64,000 nucleotides of DNA from Pseudoflavonifractor sp. Marseille-P3106 (GTDB taxonomy: Bacteria > Bacillota > Clostridia > Oscillospirales > Oscillospiraceae). The DNA is taken from contig LT827124.1 of the NCBI GenBank assembly GCA_900169975.1, positions 186,001 to 250,000 of the forward strand. The letters are read 5' to 3'. Below the pieces are notes generated by a model, which saw only the letters and a program-made list of their open reading frames with translations, was not told the origin of the DNA and did no database searches. The stretch's first letter is position 1. Each line of letters starts with the position of its first letter. Position numbers and translations under genes: made by a program. Of the stretch, positions 49,717-58,732 are shown piece after piece.

Positions 49717-51450
49717 TTAAACTACCCAGTCAAGACTTTCCTGCTGGATATGATATAACTTTTCGTACAGTCCCTTATGGGCAATTAGTTCGTCGTGCGT
49801 TCCTCGCTCTACAAGTTTCCCGTTTTCCAGTACAAAGATTTGGTCGGCATCCACTACGGTACGCAGACGGTGAGCAATCATAATGACGGTTTTCCCCTCG
49901 ACCAATCGGGCGATAGCCCGCTGGATCAGCACCTCATTTTCAGGATCAAGGGATGCGGTCGCCTCGTCCAGCAAAATAATAGGGGCGTCTTTCAGAAGAG
50001 CGCGGGCAATCGAAATACGCTGGCGCTCTCCGCCAGAAAGGGTGCTTCCATTTTCACCGAGAACGGTTTGGTATCCATCCGAAAGCCGCATTACAAATTC
50101 GTCACAGTAGGCCGCTTTTGCAGCGGCCATAACCTGCTCCTCTGTTGCGGCCATGTTGCCGACGCGAATATTGTTATATACCGTATCGTTGAAAAGAGTA
50201 ACATCCTGGAATACAAAAGATATGCTTTTCATCAAATGCTCAGGCTCGATGTTTTTTATATTTTCTCCACCGATAGTAATTGAGCCCTTCTGAACATCCC
50301 AAAAGCGGGCAATCAGCTTGGAGATGGTACTTTTTCCGCTGCCGGACGGGCCAACCAGTGCGGTGATACTCCCCGACGGGATTTTCAGCGAGACATCCTT
50401 GATAACATCTTCCTTAGCATACGCAAAGGTAACATTCTTTAATTCAATATCGTATGTGTGAACATCCTGCTCGTTTCCCTCCATCGCGGGAGTCGTTAGA
50501 AGCATACGCATCCGTTTTGTGACTGTCCCTAAATGGAAGAGGGAGGTGAGTTGAGAAAGAATGGCAAGGATAGGGCCATAGAGTTGAGTGGAGAACATCA
50601 AAAGAACAAGCAATGGGAGTAATTCGATTTGTCCGCCCGTAATAAGCACTGTACCCACGAAAATGGCGATGCCCAAACTGGCCTGCAAAATTAAGGCGGC
50701 GGATTGTACCAACACACCAGAAACGAGTTCCGCTTGAATTGCGACCTTTTTCATGGCTAAAAGTGCGCGATTCAAAGTAGAAAACCTTTCACCGCTCAAC
50801 CCGCAGGACTTGATGATCTTGATACCCTCCAAATACTCCTGAATTTGACTTGACGCTTCCAGCTTAATACCTACCTGCCGGTCAAACATGCGTATCTGCA
50901 AGTTGCGCCCGGCCCAAATAATCAGGAATGTAATAGGCATGGTAGCAAACAATGCCAGAGCCATTCTCCAGTCGAAAAAGGCCAGACAAACACAGGTAAG
51001 AGTAACAGAGATCACATTGGCAATCAATGGTGGAATGGTGCTGCTCAGCATGGACTCCATGCTCGCACAGTCGGCCATCATATTGGTGGTTATATCAGAC
51101 AGGTCCCTGGAATTAAAGAAACTCATAGGGAGCTTACGCAAATGTTCTGCGATTCGCAGTCGTGTATTGCTGGCCTCCTTATAGGACGCCAAATAGGTTT
51201 TTCGGTAATCATTTCTTGCTGCAAGGAAGACCAGAAGTGAAGCTATGATGCCGACAATCAGTAATCCCCACATATTCCCCCAGGAAATGTCTTTCCCATA
51301 AAAGGGATTTAGTAATTGCCAAAACAGCAAAGTTGTTACGCCGGCAGGAAGTAGAAGTGCAATATTGGTCAGGGTGCAGGCGACGATGGCTTTTTTCAAA
51401 TCAGAGTAGCCTTTCTCGGACAACAGCAATTTTTCTTTCAGAAATTTCAT
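49717..51450 (-). CDS. ABC exporter-fold half-transporter (cassette B)
   Basis: A 577-residue half-transporter with six membrane helices and an ATPase domain (GPSGSGKST, LSGGERQR, LLDEATASLDPEN, HRLRTVVDADQ). It is the counterpart of 41374. It overlaps the upstream half-transporter gene by 4 nt. The codon and base use are clearly more AT-rich than cassette A. Confidence 0.88.
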   Translation of the reverse strand: MKFLKEKLLLSEKGYSDLKKAIVACTLTNIALLLPAGVTTLLFWQLLNPFYGKDISWGNMWGLLIVGIIASLLVFLAARNDYRKTYLASYKEASNTRLRIAEHLRKLPMSFFNSRDLSDITTNMMADCASMESMLSSTIPPLIANVISVTLTCVCLAFFDWRMALALFATMPITFLIIWAGRNLQIRMFDRQVGIKLEASSQIQEYLEGIKIIKSCGLSGERFSTLNRALLAMKKVAIQAELVSGVLVQSAALILQASLGIAIFVGTVLITGGQIELLPLLVLLMFSTQLYGPILAILSQLTSLFHLGTVTKRMRMLLTTPAMEGNEQDVHTYDIELKNVTFAYAKEDVIKDVSLKIPSGSITALVGPSGSGKSTISKLIARFWDVQKGSITIGGENIKNIEPEHLMKSISFVFQDVTLFNDTVYNNIRVGNMAATEEQVMAAAKAAYCDEFVMRLSDGYQTVLGENGSTLSGGERQRISIARALLKDAPIILLDEATASLDPENEVLIQRAIARLVEGKTVIMIAHRLRTVVDADQIFVLENGKLVERGTHDELIAHKGLYEKLYHIQQESLDWVV

Positions 51451-53264
51451 TCGATTGCACCCCCTTTTCCTGCGCGGATCTTCCAGCTGATAGACTCCAT
51501 GTAACTATTCCACATTTGTGTGTACTTCCCTTGCCGTTCCATCAAGGTATCGTGAGTCCCTTGCTCAATCAGCTGTCCGTGCTCCATCACAAGTATCTGA
51601 TCTGCATTTCGGATCGTTGATAACCGATGGGCAATCATGATAACCGTTTTATTTTGTATTAGTTTTTCAAATGCTTTTTGAATCAGATACTCGTTTTCTG
51701 GGTCACTGAAAGCAGTTGCCTCATCTAACACAATAATGGGAGCGTCCTTGATAATCGCCCTGGCAATCGCGATGCGTTGCCGCTCACCACCGGAGAGCCG
51801 AATGCCAGACGCACCAATCATAGTATGGTAACCGTCTGGCAGTTTTTCTATAAAGTCGTGACATTGTGCTGCCTTTGCTGCCTCAATCACCTGCGCTTCT
51901 GAGGCGGTCGGATTACCCATCCGAATATTATCCAAAATGCTCTGCTTGAACAAGAAAGTATCTTGAAAGACGAAACTGACCTGCCGCATAAGCTCCGCCT
52001 GTGGTATTTTGCGGATGTCTACTCCGCCAATACGAATACATCCTTCTGTCACATCCCAGAAGCGAGAAATCAGATTGGCAATCGTGCTCTTTCCGCCACC
52101 AGAAGGACCAACAATGGCCGTTACTTCGCCCTGTCTGGCTATGAAAGATACATCGTTGAGGGCTTTAACCGAAGTGCCCGTATCGTAAGAGAATGAAACA
52201 TGGTCGAACTCAATGCTATGCCCCTGCTCTCTGGCCCCCACATCTTGATTTTGCAGAACGGGGATGCTCAATACCTCTTCCATGCGTTCCACATTTCCGT
52301 CAATTTGTGTGAAAGACTCTGAAATATACATGATCTTATTAAGTACGCCCGAAATAGCGGGAGCCAAGACAAGATAAAAAATAAAGGTCAAGGAATAAGT
52401 ACGATAGTCCTCGGCTCCCATGCCAATAAATATCCCTACCGGAATCAAGAGCAGGTAAATATTATGGATGATTGTCGTAAACCCCGGCATACAATTTTGC
52501 CAGCCCATAGCGTACTCCAGCACAAAAGAAGTATAATCAGTGATGGATTTGCTTAGACGGCGAAAAGAATCTGCGGTTTGATTAAATGCTTTGATTTCCG
52601 GCATACCACGGACATATTCTACCGAAGCATTGTTCATATCTTCCTGCGCGGTCTGATAGTGGTGCATTTTTTCTTTGGCACTCCCATTAAAACCAAGGAA
52701 TTGCACCACAAAGGCCAAGATAATTCCAAAAAGAGAAACGATACCATACCGCCAGTCAATGGCCAGCAGAAGAATTACCAGGGCGAGTGGGGCCACCAGA
52801 GAAGCAACAAAATCCGGGAACTGATGCGCGATAAATTTTTCAATGCTCTCAATGTTCTCGTCCATAATCTTCCTCATCCGACCGCTGCCAATGGTCAGAT
52901 GATACCCTAAAGGGATTTCCGTAATATGGTTCGCAAAGGCCAGCTTCAGCTCATAAAGCGTTCCGAAAGCCGCCAGATGGGAACACATCAACGCGCAGAA
53001 ATAAAGGATTACATTTCCGGCAATCCCCCCGAGAGCCATCCAGCCATATCGGAGAACAACGCTCATATTTGCGTTCGCCATATCGGGAAAAACTCCGATT
53101 AGTTCCCGCATTATAAAATAGATAGAAAGATACGGTAGGAAAGAGCACACTGCGGCTGCTGCGGCAAGAATGCCTGAGATAAAAACAAGGCCCTTATGTT
53201 GTGATGCCAATTCCAGACACCGAGCCATACCGGTTTTTTTCTTGCGCGTTTCTTCCTGTGCCAT
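51447..53264 (-). CDS. ABC exporter-fold half-transporter (cassette B)
   Basis: A 605-residue half-transporter: an N-terminal basic tip, six membrane helices (about 20-310), then GPSGGGKST, LSGGERQR and VLDEATAFSDPEN. It pairs with 49717. The same D-loop asymmetry as in cassette A (FSDPEN against SLDPEN) supports heterodimers of the YbtPQ type. It follows the double ATPase after 12 nt. Confidence 0.88.
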   Translation of the reverse strand: MAQEETRKKKTGMARCLELASQHKGLVFISGILAAAAAVCSFLPYLSIYFIMRELIGVFPDMANANMSVVLRYGWMALGGIAGNVILYFCALMCSHLAAFGTLYELKLAFANHITEIPLGYHLTIGSGRMRKIMDENIESIEKFIAHQFPDFVASLVAPLALVILLLAIDWRYGIVSLFGIILAFVVQFLGFNGSAKEKMHHYQTAQEDMNNASVEYVRGMPEIKAFNQTADSFRRLSKSITDYTSFVLEYAMGWQNCMPGFTTIIHNIYLLLIPVGIFIGMGAEDYRTYSLTFIFYLVLAPAISGVLNKIMYISESFTQIDGNVERMEEVLSIPVLQNQDVGAREQGHSIEFDHVSFSYDTGTSVKALNDVSFIARQGEVTAIVGPSGGGKSTIANLISRFWDVTEGCIRIGGVDIRKIPQAELMRQVSFVFQDTFLFKQSILDNIRMGNPTASEAQVIEAAKAAQCHDFIEKLPDGYHTMIGASGIRLSGGERQRIAIARAIIKDAPIIVLDEATAFSDPENEYLIQKAFEKLIQNKTVIMIAHRLSTIRNADQILVMEHGQLIEQGTHDTLMERQGKYTQMWNSYMESISWKIRAGKGGAIE

Positions 53265-53276
53265 AAAAGCACCTCC

Positions 53277-54779
53277 TTATGTGCCAGAATAACAAACGCC
53301 TCTTTGGCCACAGCTCTGATACCCAATTTTGTCCAAAAGAATATCTACGGAGTGGATAGGAAAGTCGTCCGTGATTGCGCCGTTTTCCAGGCGGATAGCC
53401 CGGTCACAACAAGAGAGCGCACATTCTGCGTCGTGGGTGATTACCAGAATGGTACGCCCCATTCCGGCCAGCTTGCGGATGATTTGGCTCACATTGCGCA
53501 TATTGGCGCCATCCAGTCCGCTGGTAGGCTCATCAAGAATAATAATAGGCGCGTCGTGCATCAAGGCTACCCCCAAAGCCAGTCGTTGTTTCTGCCCACC
53601 GGATAGGGTGGCCGGGTGCTGCTCGGCATACTCCTCCAGTTCCAGGGCTTTGAGAATTGTCCGGGCTCGTGCGTTGCGCTTCTCATCCGTAGGTGCCCCA
53701 GTGGTCAATTCATCAACAAGGTCTTCTCCAAATAACTGACTGTCTAAATCCTGTGGAATGTACCATACTTTGCCCATCCGCTCTCTTGGCCGGGTCTTAT
53801 GACCAAACAGGAATACCTCACCGGAGTTTTCCTTCAAAAGGCCGGCAAAGATGCGCCCAAATGTACTTTTCCCTGTGCCGTTCGGCCCGATGATACCGAC
53901 GATTTCTCCTCTGTGGCAGACAAAATCCAAGTGTTCAGCCACCACCGTGCCATCAAAGGCTTTATGGAGCCCCTGCGTCTCCAGCACTACTTCGTCTGTG
54001 GCGGCCGATGGCATCTGCTGAAACGCCATTTGATAGAGGTCCGGCGTCCGCAAGCCAAGCGTATGCACTTCTGCCGATGGGAGGCTCTTCATTTCTTCCC
54101 TTGAGAACTCTCGCACAATCGCACCGTGCTGAATACAGAAAAATCGGTCCGCAACATCCATGAGATAGTACAAGCGGTGCTCTGCGATTACAATGGTTTT
54201 TCCCTGTGCCTTCAGATTGCGGATAATATCCCCGAAGCGGTAGGTGGATTCGATGTCCAGATTTGCGGAAGGCTCGTCCATGACATAGATCTCCGGCTCA
54301 ATGGCCTGAGCGGAGGCGATGGCTACCTTTTGCCGCATTCCATAGGACAGTGTGTGCAGGCTGTGATCCAAAAGGTCCTCAATTTTATTGTACTGGGCTG
54401 CCTGGAGTACATGGGACTGGATTTCCTCATGGGTATATCCGTAATTTTCACAGCCGAAAGCGATTTCTCCGGCTACCTCATTGGCAAAAAATTGACTCCG
54501 GGGGTCTTGGAACACATTACCTACCAGCTTCCCGCGTTCCCAGGAGTGGATTTCCTCCAAAGGTTTATCCCCTACACGGATTTGCCCGCTCAGCTCCCCC
54601 TCATAGAAATAGGGGATCAACCCATTGATTACACGGGTCAAAGAGCTTTTTCCGCTTCCGGATGGGCCAGTCAGTACGATTACTTCCCCAGCGCGAATGT
54701 CCAGTGTAACATGACTGATCTGATCGCCCCGACCACTATAAGAAAATGTAAGATCCCGAATTGCGATTTCTTTTCCCAT
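53277..54779 (-). CDS. ECF transporter double ATPase (cassette B)
   Basis: A 500-residue fusion of two EcfA-type ATPases. The N-half has GPSGSGKSS, then HTLSYGMRQK where the LSGGQ signature should be (LSYGM, a changed signature) and YVMDEPSANLD; the C-half has GPNGTGKST, LSGGQKQR and ILDEPTSGLD. The altered signature in the first half suggests asymmetric ATPase sites. It partners T (54792) and S (55493). Confidence 0.88.
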   Translation of the reverse strand: MGKEIAIRDLTFSYSGRGDQISHVTLDIRAGEVIVLTGPSGSGKSSLTRVINGLIPYFYEGELSGQIRVGDKPLEEIHSWERGKLVGNVFQDPRSQFFANEVAGEIAFGCENYGYTHEEIQSHVLQAAQYNKIEDLLDHSLHTLSYGMRQKVAIASAQAIEPEIYVMDEPSANLDIESTYRFGDIIRNLKAQGKTIVIAEHRLYYLMDVADRFFCIQHGAIVREFSREEMKSLPSAEVHTLGLRTPDLYQMAFQQMPSAATDEVVLETQGLHKAFDGTVVAEHLDFVCHRGEIVGIIGPNGTGKSTFGRIFAGLLKENSGEVFLFGHKTRPRERMGKVWYIPQDLDSQLFGEDLVDELTTGAPTDEKRNARARTILKALELEEYAEQHPATLSGGQKQRLALGVALMHDAPIIILDEPTSGLDGANMRNVSQIIRKLAGMGRTILVITHDAECALSCCDRAIRLENGAITDDFPIHSVDILLDKIGYQSCGQRGVCYSGT

Positions 54780-54791
54780 TGTGATACCCCT

Positions 54792-55496
54792 TTACAGCAG
54801 AACGCAGCATACGATTCCAGCTGCAGTGCTGACCAACATGAGGAACGCGTCCAGCGGTGAGATGCGGCTGACATAGTAACTTTGCTTTTTGTAAGGACTC
54901 TCAATGCCGCGGACAATAGCCGAGGCGGAGAGCTCATCCGCAATTTTTAGAGAGCGGAATACCATAGGCACGATTGCATATTCCAGCGTATTCAATGGGT
55001 GCCGCAGGACCGTAGGTACCGACCGAAGAAAGCCTCGGATTTTCATAGCCTCCCGAACTTCTCCGAACTCCAGGATGATCGTCGGAGCAAAGCGTAGCAT
55101 GACGACCAGGACCAGCATAGCCTTGGCTGGGATAGGCAGTTTCCGCAGACTGGCCGTGAGCTTGCCGGAGGGAATACGGAAAAGCAGATATGCTGGCATA
55201 GCGGGAAGGAGCAGCTTGTAGATCATGCTCAGCAAAAGCGGAGATGGAAATGATATGCTGTATTTTGTCTCCAAATATAGGCCAACAACGGTTACCAAAT
55301 AGACTGTATAACAGCCGATCCCCTGCTTATATAGCCCAAAATAACAGAGAATCAAGAGTAGCCAGAAAGTGAACACCGCATGGCCAATCAGGTCTGTGGT
55401 TAGAAAACTGACCAGGCAGGAGCAGACGGTCAAAAATAAGACCGTCCGCCCATCTACCTGCTCGATTCGCTTTTGTGTCGTACCTGTTCTGTTCAT
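54792..55496 (-). CDS. ECF transporter T component (CbiQ-like, cassette B)
   Basis: A 234-residue membrane protein with about five helices and the coupling motif near the end (SLKIADELSASAIVRGIESP). It overlaps the S gene by 4 nt. The lower GC content of this region is easy to see in its A/T-rich third positions. Confidence 0.86.
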   Translation of the reverse strand: MNRTGTTQKRIEQVDGRTVLFLTVCSCLVSFLTTDLIGHAVFTFWLLLILCYFGLYKQGIGCYTVYLVTVVGLYLETKYSISFPSPLLLSMIYKLLLPAMPAYLLFRIPSGKLTASLRKLPIPAKAMLVLVVMLRFAPTIILEFGEVREAMKIRGFLRSVPTVLRHPLNTLEYAIVPMVFRSLKIADELSASAIVRGIESPYKKQSYYVSRISPLDAFLMLVSTAAGIVCCVLL

Positions 55497-56113
55497 CCCA
55501 CAATACCGGCTTTTTGGAAGTGCTTCCGCAATAGGCGCTGACCAAACAATGTCCCGAGGAAAGTAAGTACAGCGGTAATTGCCGCTCCCAGCAGCATCAG
55601 GGCCGGGGAAGTTACCATAGCCATCTGCATTTCTAAGGTTTCAGAGGTAAATCCACTCTCCAGAGCCATTGCCGTATAGCTGTCCCATGCCCACCAGAGG
55701 GGAACAGCACAGCCGACAAAGTTACCCACGCAGTTAATCGTCCAGCCGATACGAGTTCGGAGCGGGTTGCGGTAGGTGTCTTTACCAAGCATGGAGAGTT
55801 CTGCAATAAGTCCTACCGCCAGGAAATACGGGAAGAGGAACATGTAGCCCATGACGCCTTGGATCAGGCCGTAGATACCCGCCCAGGCAAAAAGAAGACC
55901 ATGCTTATTGACGCGGTTAGCAGCCACCAGGAAAAAGACTGCGCAGATGAAACCGTCAATTCCGGCTGAGCCATACAGATATACGAGTGGGAAAGGGAGT
56001 GTAAGCGAACTCATTACCATCATGATGATAAAACAAATCACCATCATAGCGGCTATTGTCATGATATCGCGTATGCTAAACTTTTTCTTTGCGCTTGGAA
56101 CTGATTTCTCCAT
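55493..56113 (-). CDS. ECF transporter S component (MptD/Trep_Strep type, cassette B)
   Basis: A 206-residue membrane protein with about six helices, ending RLLRKHFQKAGIVG, close to the end of the cassette A S protein (ARAMFRKHFEKAGLV). This shared tail shows that both are of one S family, though the rest differs. GGAGG lies before ATG 56113. The large hairpin at 56140 carries the GGTTAG box just upstream. Confidence 0.85.
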   Translation of the reverse strand: MEKSVPSAKKKFSIRDIMTIAAMMVICFIIMMVMSSLTLPFPLVYLYGSAGIDGFICAVFFLVAANRVNKHGLLFAWAGIYGLIQGVMGYMFLFPYFLAVGLIAELSMLGKDTYRNPLRTRIGWTINCVGNFVGCAVPLWWAWDSYTAMALESGFTSETLEMQMAMVTSPALMLLGAAITAVLTFLGTLFGQRLLRKHFQKAGIVG

Positions 56114-56139
56114 ATTGAACGACCCTCCTGTAAAAATAT

Positions 56140-56175
56140 AAATCCGTTGGTTAGCTGCGTCTAACCAACGGATTT
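56140..56175. promoter_or_regulatory. GGTTAG-N6-CTAACC box within a 15-nt-arm hairpin
   Basis: Arms 56140-56154 and 56161-56175 are perfectly complementary; the central 18 nt are the box (56149-56166, spacer CTGCGT). It lies between the AraC gene end (56244) and the S gene start, so it may be both operator and terminator or attenuator. Confidence 0.75.
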
Positions 56176-56243
56176 ATTATACAAGAACCGATTTTTGTTC
56201 TCTACTCCATTTCATAAATGCAGGGTCGAAAATAGCCCGAAAA

Positions 56244-57236
56244 CTAAATGGCTTTTTGCGCAGTCCGGTAATCCTTGGGAAGCACCCCGAACACATCCCG
56301 GAAAGCGCGGGCAAACTTGCTGGCGTTGCTGTATCCCAGTGAGAGTGCGATTTGATTGATGGACTCATTACTCTCTCGAAGTTGAACTGCGGCACTATTC
56401 ATCCGGTAATGTTTCAAATAAGCATATGGGCTACGCCCATATATTTGCTTGAAAATGGTCTGGAATGTAACGGTACTGATTGCCTCACCTCGTAGGAATT
56501 GCTCCAGCGGAGTACTGCGGCTTAAATCCTTAAGCATAGCTTTACGAACTCGCTTCACAATTTCAATATGTTCTCGGGCATAATAAGTGGCGGCTACACG
56601 ATCTTCCTTGCGCAGTTTTGTGGCGTGGTAGAGCAGTTCCAATACTTTGATGCGAAAGTATTGGGAAGTTTCATGCTCTTTGGCCGCATACAACTCCTCA
56701 AACACATGACACATGGAGGGAGGTGTTTTACAAATATACCATTGATGGGCTGTGTCTAAGTCCTCCTCCAAAACAGAAATATCAATCTGGAAGAGGGCGA
56801 GCTGAGATCTGGTCACTTCCGTCATTGAATTTTTATCGAGCACCAAGCTCAGTCCACTACAATAGTCAAATGGGAATGAGTACCGAGCCGGCATATTCAG
56901 CATACCGTTTACACAAAATTCATCCTGCTGCAGGTGAAACACTTTGTCACCCTCAAACTCAAATTCAACCCGGCCTTCTTGATAATGCCGAATTTCCAAC
57001 ACATTTCGCATTTCATTCGGCTCATCAAAAATATCTGAACAGTTGAAATCCATGAAAATCAGGTCGATACCCGGAAATATGGAGTAATCATATAAAATCC
57101 CAGTACCATTACACTGATAGGAAATGACGGAACAACCCGGCTTACGGCTTATCAATTTTGCGTTTTTATCATACCAGTCAGGATGGTAGCCATTTAGAGT
57201 CGGGTCCAAATTCTGATAAATACTTCTTTGCGTCAT
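56244..57236 (-). CDS. AraC-family regulator (cassette B)
   Basis: A 330-residue regulator. The N-part is a cupin-like sensor (ISYQCNGTGILYDYSIFPGI); the C-part has the double HTH (AISTVTFQTIFKQIYGRSPYAYLKHYR and LGYSNASKFARAFRDVFG). It is the first gene of cassette B, whereas in cassette A the AraC gene is internal. A GGTTAG-type box lies 29 nt upstream of its start. Confidence 0.87.
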   Translation of the reverse strand: MTQRSIYQNLDPTLNGYHPDWYDKNAKLISRKPGCSVISYQCNGTGILYDYSIFPGIDLIFMDFNCSDIFDEPNEMRNVLEIRHYQEGRVEFEFEGDKVFHLQQDEFCVNGMLNMPARYSFPFDYCSGLSLVLDKNSMTEVTRSQLALFQIDISVLEEDLDTAHQWYICKTPPSMCHVFEELYAAKEHETSQYFRIKVLELLYHATKLRKEDRVAATYYAREHIEIVKRVRKAMLKDLSRSTPLEQFLRGEAISTVTFQTIFKQIYGRSPYAYLKHYRMNSAAVQLRESNESINQIALSLGYSNASKFARAFRDVFGVLPKDYRTAQKAI

Positions 57237-57264
57237 AACTCTGTTTCACCTCTATAAGCAGAAG

Positions 57265-57282
57265 GGTTAGCTTTCGCTAATC
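57265..57282. promoter_or_regulatory. GGTTAG-N6-CTAATC box (one mismatch)
   Basis: Spacer CTTTCG is the same as in the degenerate box at 44925. It lies upstream of the leftward AraC gene starting at 57236. Confidence 0.6.
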
Positions 57283-57357
57283 ATCAATGTACGCTATTTC
57301 ACAAGTTCCGTCAAGATACATTCAGATTAAAACTTGGGCCGCAAAATGACCGCAAAC

Positions 57358-57705
57358 TTAATATACAACTCTGTTTATCATATAGAGCCCTAGCCGCAGG
57401 AAGGCCATACTCTGAGGCGGCCGTGCTGGGACATCGCCGACGCGCTCATTCGAGAAACGATCCGGTGCCATACGGAAAGCATGGGCAATCTCACGCCGCA
57501 CGCACGCCAGCACATTTTCCCGCTTTTGTCCGAAGTGGATCGCCGTTAGCTCCCAGATCGAGTTTTGAAACGGGGTCCCGCATTGTAACTGAGTCAAAGC
57601 AAAGAGCAAGTATTGATAGGCCTTGCTGGAGGGGCGTATTCCCATTTCCCTCAAGTACGAAGCGGCCCGGTCAGCCGCAACCTCAGAACGCTGCTTCATG
57701 GTCAT
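57358..57705 (-). CDS. Spo0A C-terminal-domain-like protein
   Basis: A 115-residue protein that matches the DNA-binding part of Spo0A in pattern: YLREMGIRPSSKAYQYLLFAL, then SIWELTAIHFGQKRENVLACVRREIAHAFRM, where Spo0A has the HTH helices. It lacks the receiver. Orphan Spo0A-C-like proteins are known on mobile elements of spore-formers. A short tail (RVGDVPARPPQSMAF) follows the domain. It may tie element control to sporulation signals, by inference. Confidence 0.65.
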   Translation of the reverse strand: MTMKQRSEVAADRAASYLREMGIRPSSKAYQYLLFALTQLQCGTPFQNSIWELTAIHFGQKRENVLACVRREIAHAFRMAPDRFSNERVGDVPARPPQSMAFLRLGLYMINRVVY

Positions 57706-57892
57706 GCTCCCTTTCCTATTTCGCTCGGCAGTATCAACTCTACCGATTACAGCGGAATGATATAAATAAAATTATACAAGTATAAGCGGTAAATAACAAG
57801 TGACAGCGGCCTAATACCAAAATATAATCACGCTGCCAGCGAACATTGTTTTTGAATAATCGGGTATCATCAACATAAAGAGGTGATACCTG

Positions 57893-58228
57893 TTGGAGGA
57901 AAGCTATATCGCAAAGCGTATTACTCAACTCCGGATGGCTCGGAATATCTCAGAATATCAGATGTCGCTGGAGCTGGGCCACAGCAAAAGCTATATCCAG
58001 AGCATTACCTCCGGAAAGTCCAAGCCATCAACACAGGAGCTATTTAATATCGCGGATTATTTCAATATGAGCCTGTCTGAGTTCTTTGACGAGGAGAATG
58101 TTGAGTCTCCCACCGTGCAAAAAGCCATTGACGCCATCCGGAAGTTGAGCGAACAGGATGCGGCCCTGGCACTGGCCATGATCCAGCGCCTTTCCCTTCC
58201 TCTGCGGGAGGGTGGAGCGGAGCAGTAA
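57893..58228 (+). CDS. XRE-family transcriptional regulator
   Basis: A 111-residue regulator with an N-terminal Cro/CI HTH (AKRITQLRMARNISEYQMSLELGHSKSYIQSI, residues 7-38) and a helical tail. It starts with TTG at 57893 behind AGAGGTG. It is the only rightward gene of this region, divergent from the Spo0A-C-like gene across 187 nt with AT-rich sequence. Likely the element's repressor. A strong terminator follows. Confidence 0.85.
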   Translation: MEESYIAKRITQLRMARNISEYQMSLELGHSKSYIQSITSGKSKPSTQELFNIADYFNMSLSEFFDEENVESPTVQKAIDAIRKLSEQDAALALAMIQRLSLPLREGGAEQ

Positions 58229-58247
58229 GCCGTCTCTCAATAAAAGT

Positions 58248-58290
58248 GCCCGAGGGGTACGCTATGCGGCGTATCCCCTCGGGCTTTTTT
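58248..58290 (+). terminator. Terminator of XRE gene
   Basis: GCCCGAGGGGTACGC pairs with GTATCCCCTCGGGC around a short loop and is followed by TTTTTT. Confidence 0.9.
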
Positions 58291-58345
58291 CATTGGCCGC
58301 GCCTGCGGCCGGAGCGTTGATTGGCTCTTTACTTAATTTGGTGTG

Positions 58346-58654
58346 TTACATATTGGGTGGCGGCGTCCCGCGCTCTACGGTCTCGCCCGAAAAACAATGT
58401 CCACAATACTCCCAGATACCGGAGACATCCAGACAACGCTTGAATGTGGCGTAGGTGGATCTCCATGCCCCAGTTGTAGGGTCCTGGCGCATACCATAGG
58501 GGTCCCCCATTTGCGCGCAGGCGCTGCTCATGCAGATGGGCGGCAGGCAGTTCATCGCCGCATCCACCACGGCCTCCTCTACATAGTCTCCAGGCTTTGC
58601 GGCGGCATAGTCGAAATCGTCCGAGGTAAAAACTTCTTTCCCTTGGTAGGTCAT
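58346..58654 (-). CDS. Hypothetical Cys-containing protein
   Basis: A 102-residue protein with Cys residues at 36, 41, 46, 74, 84 and 87 and a C-terminal EYCGHCFSG (C-x2-C), so metal binding is possible. GGAGAGGAG lies before the ATG. No family recognised. Confidence 0.65.
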   Translation of the reverse strand: MTYQGKEVFTSDDFDYAAAKPGDYVEEAVVDAAMNCLPPICMSSACAQMGDPYGMRQDPTTGAWRSTYATFKRCLDVSGIWEYCGHCFSGETVERGTPPPNM

Positions 58655-58732
58655 ATCAAGGTGCTCCTCTCCGGTTTGTTTTTTATGCGGCGTCCCGAAC
58701 TTGTTCCGCCAGAAAAGCGGGGACGCGGTTTA

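Noticed and set aside
55905-55930. A GGTTAG half-site near 55916
   Set aside because: It lies inside the S-component coding sequence without a matching second half at the 6-nt spacing.
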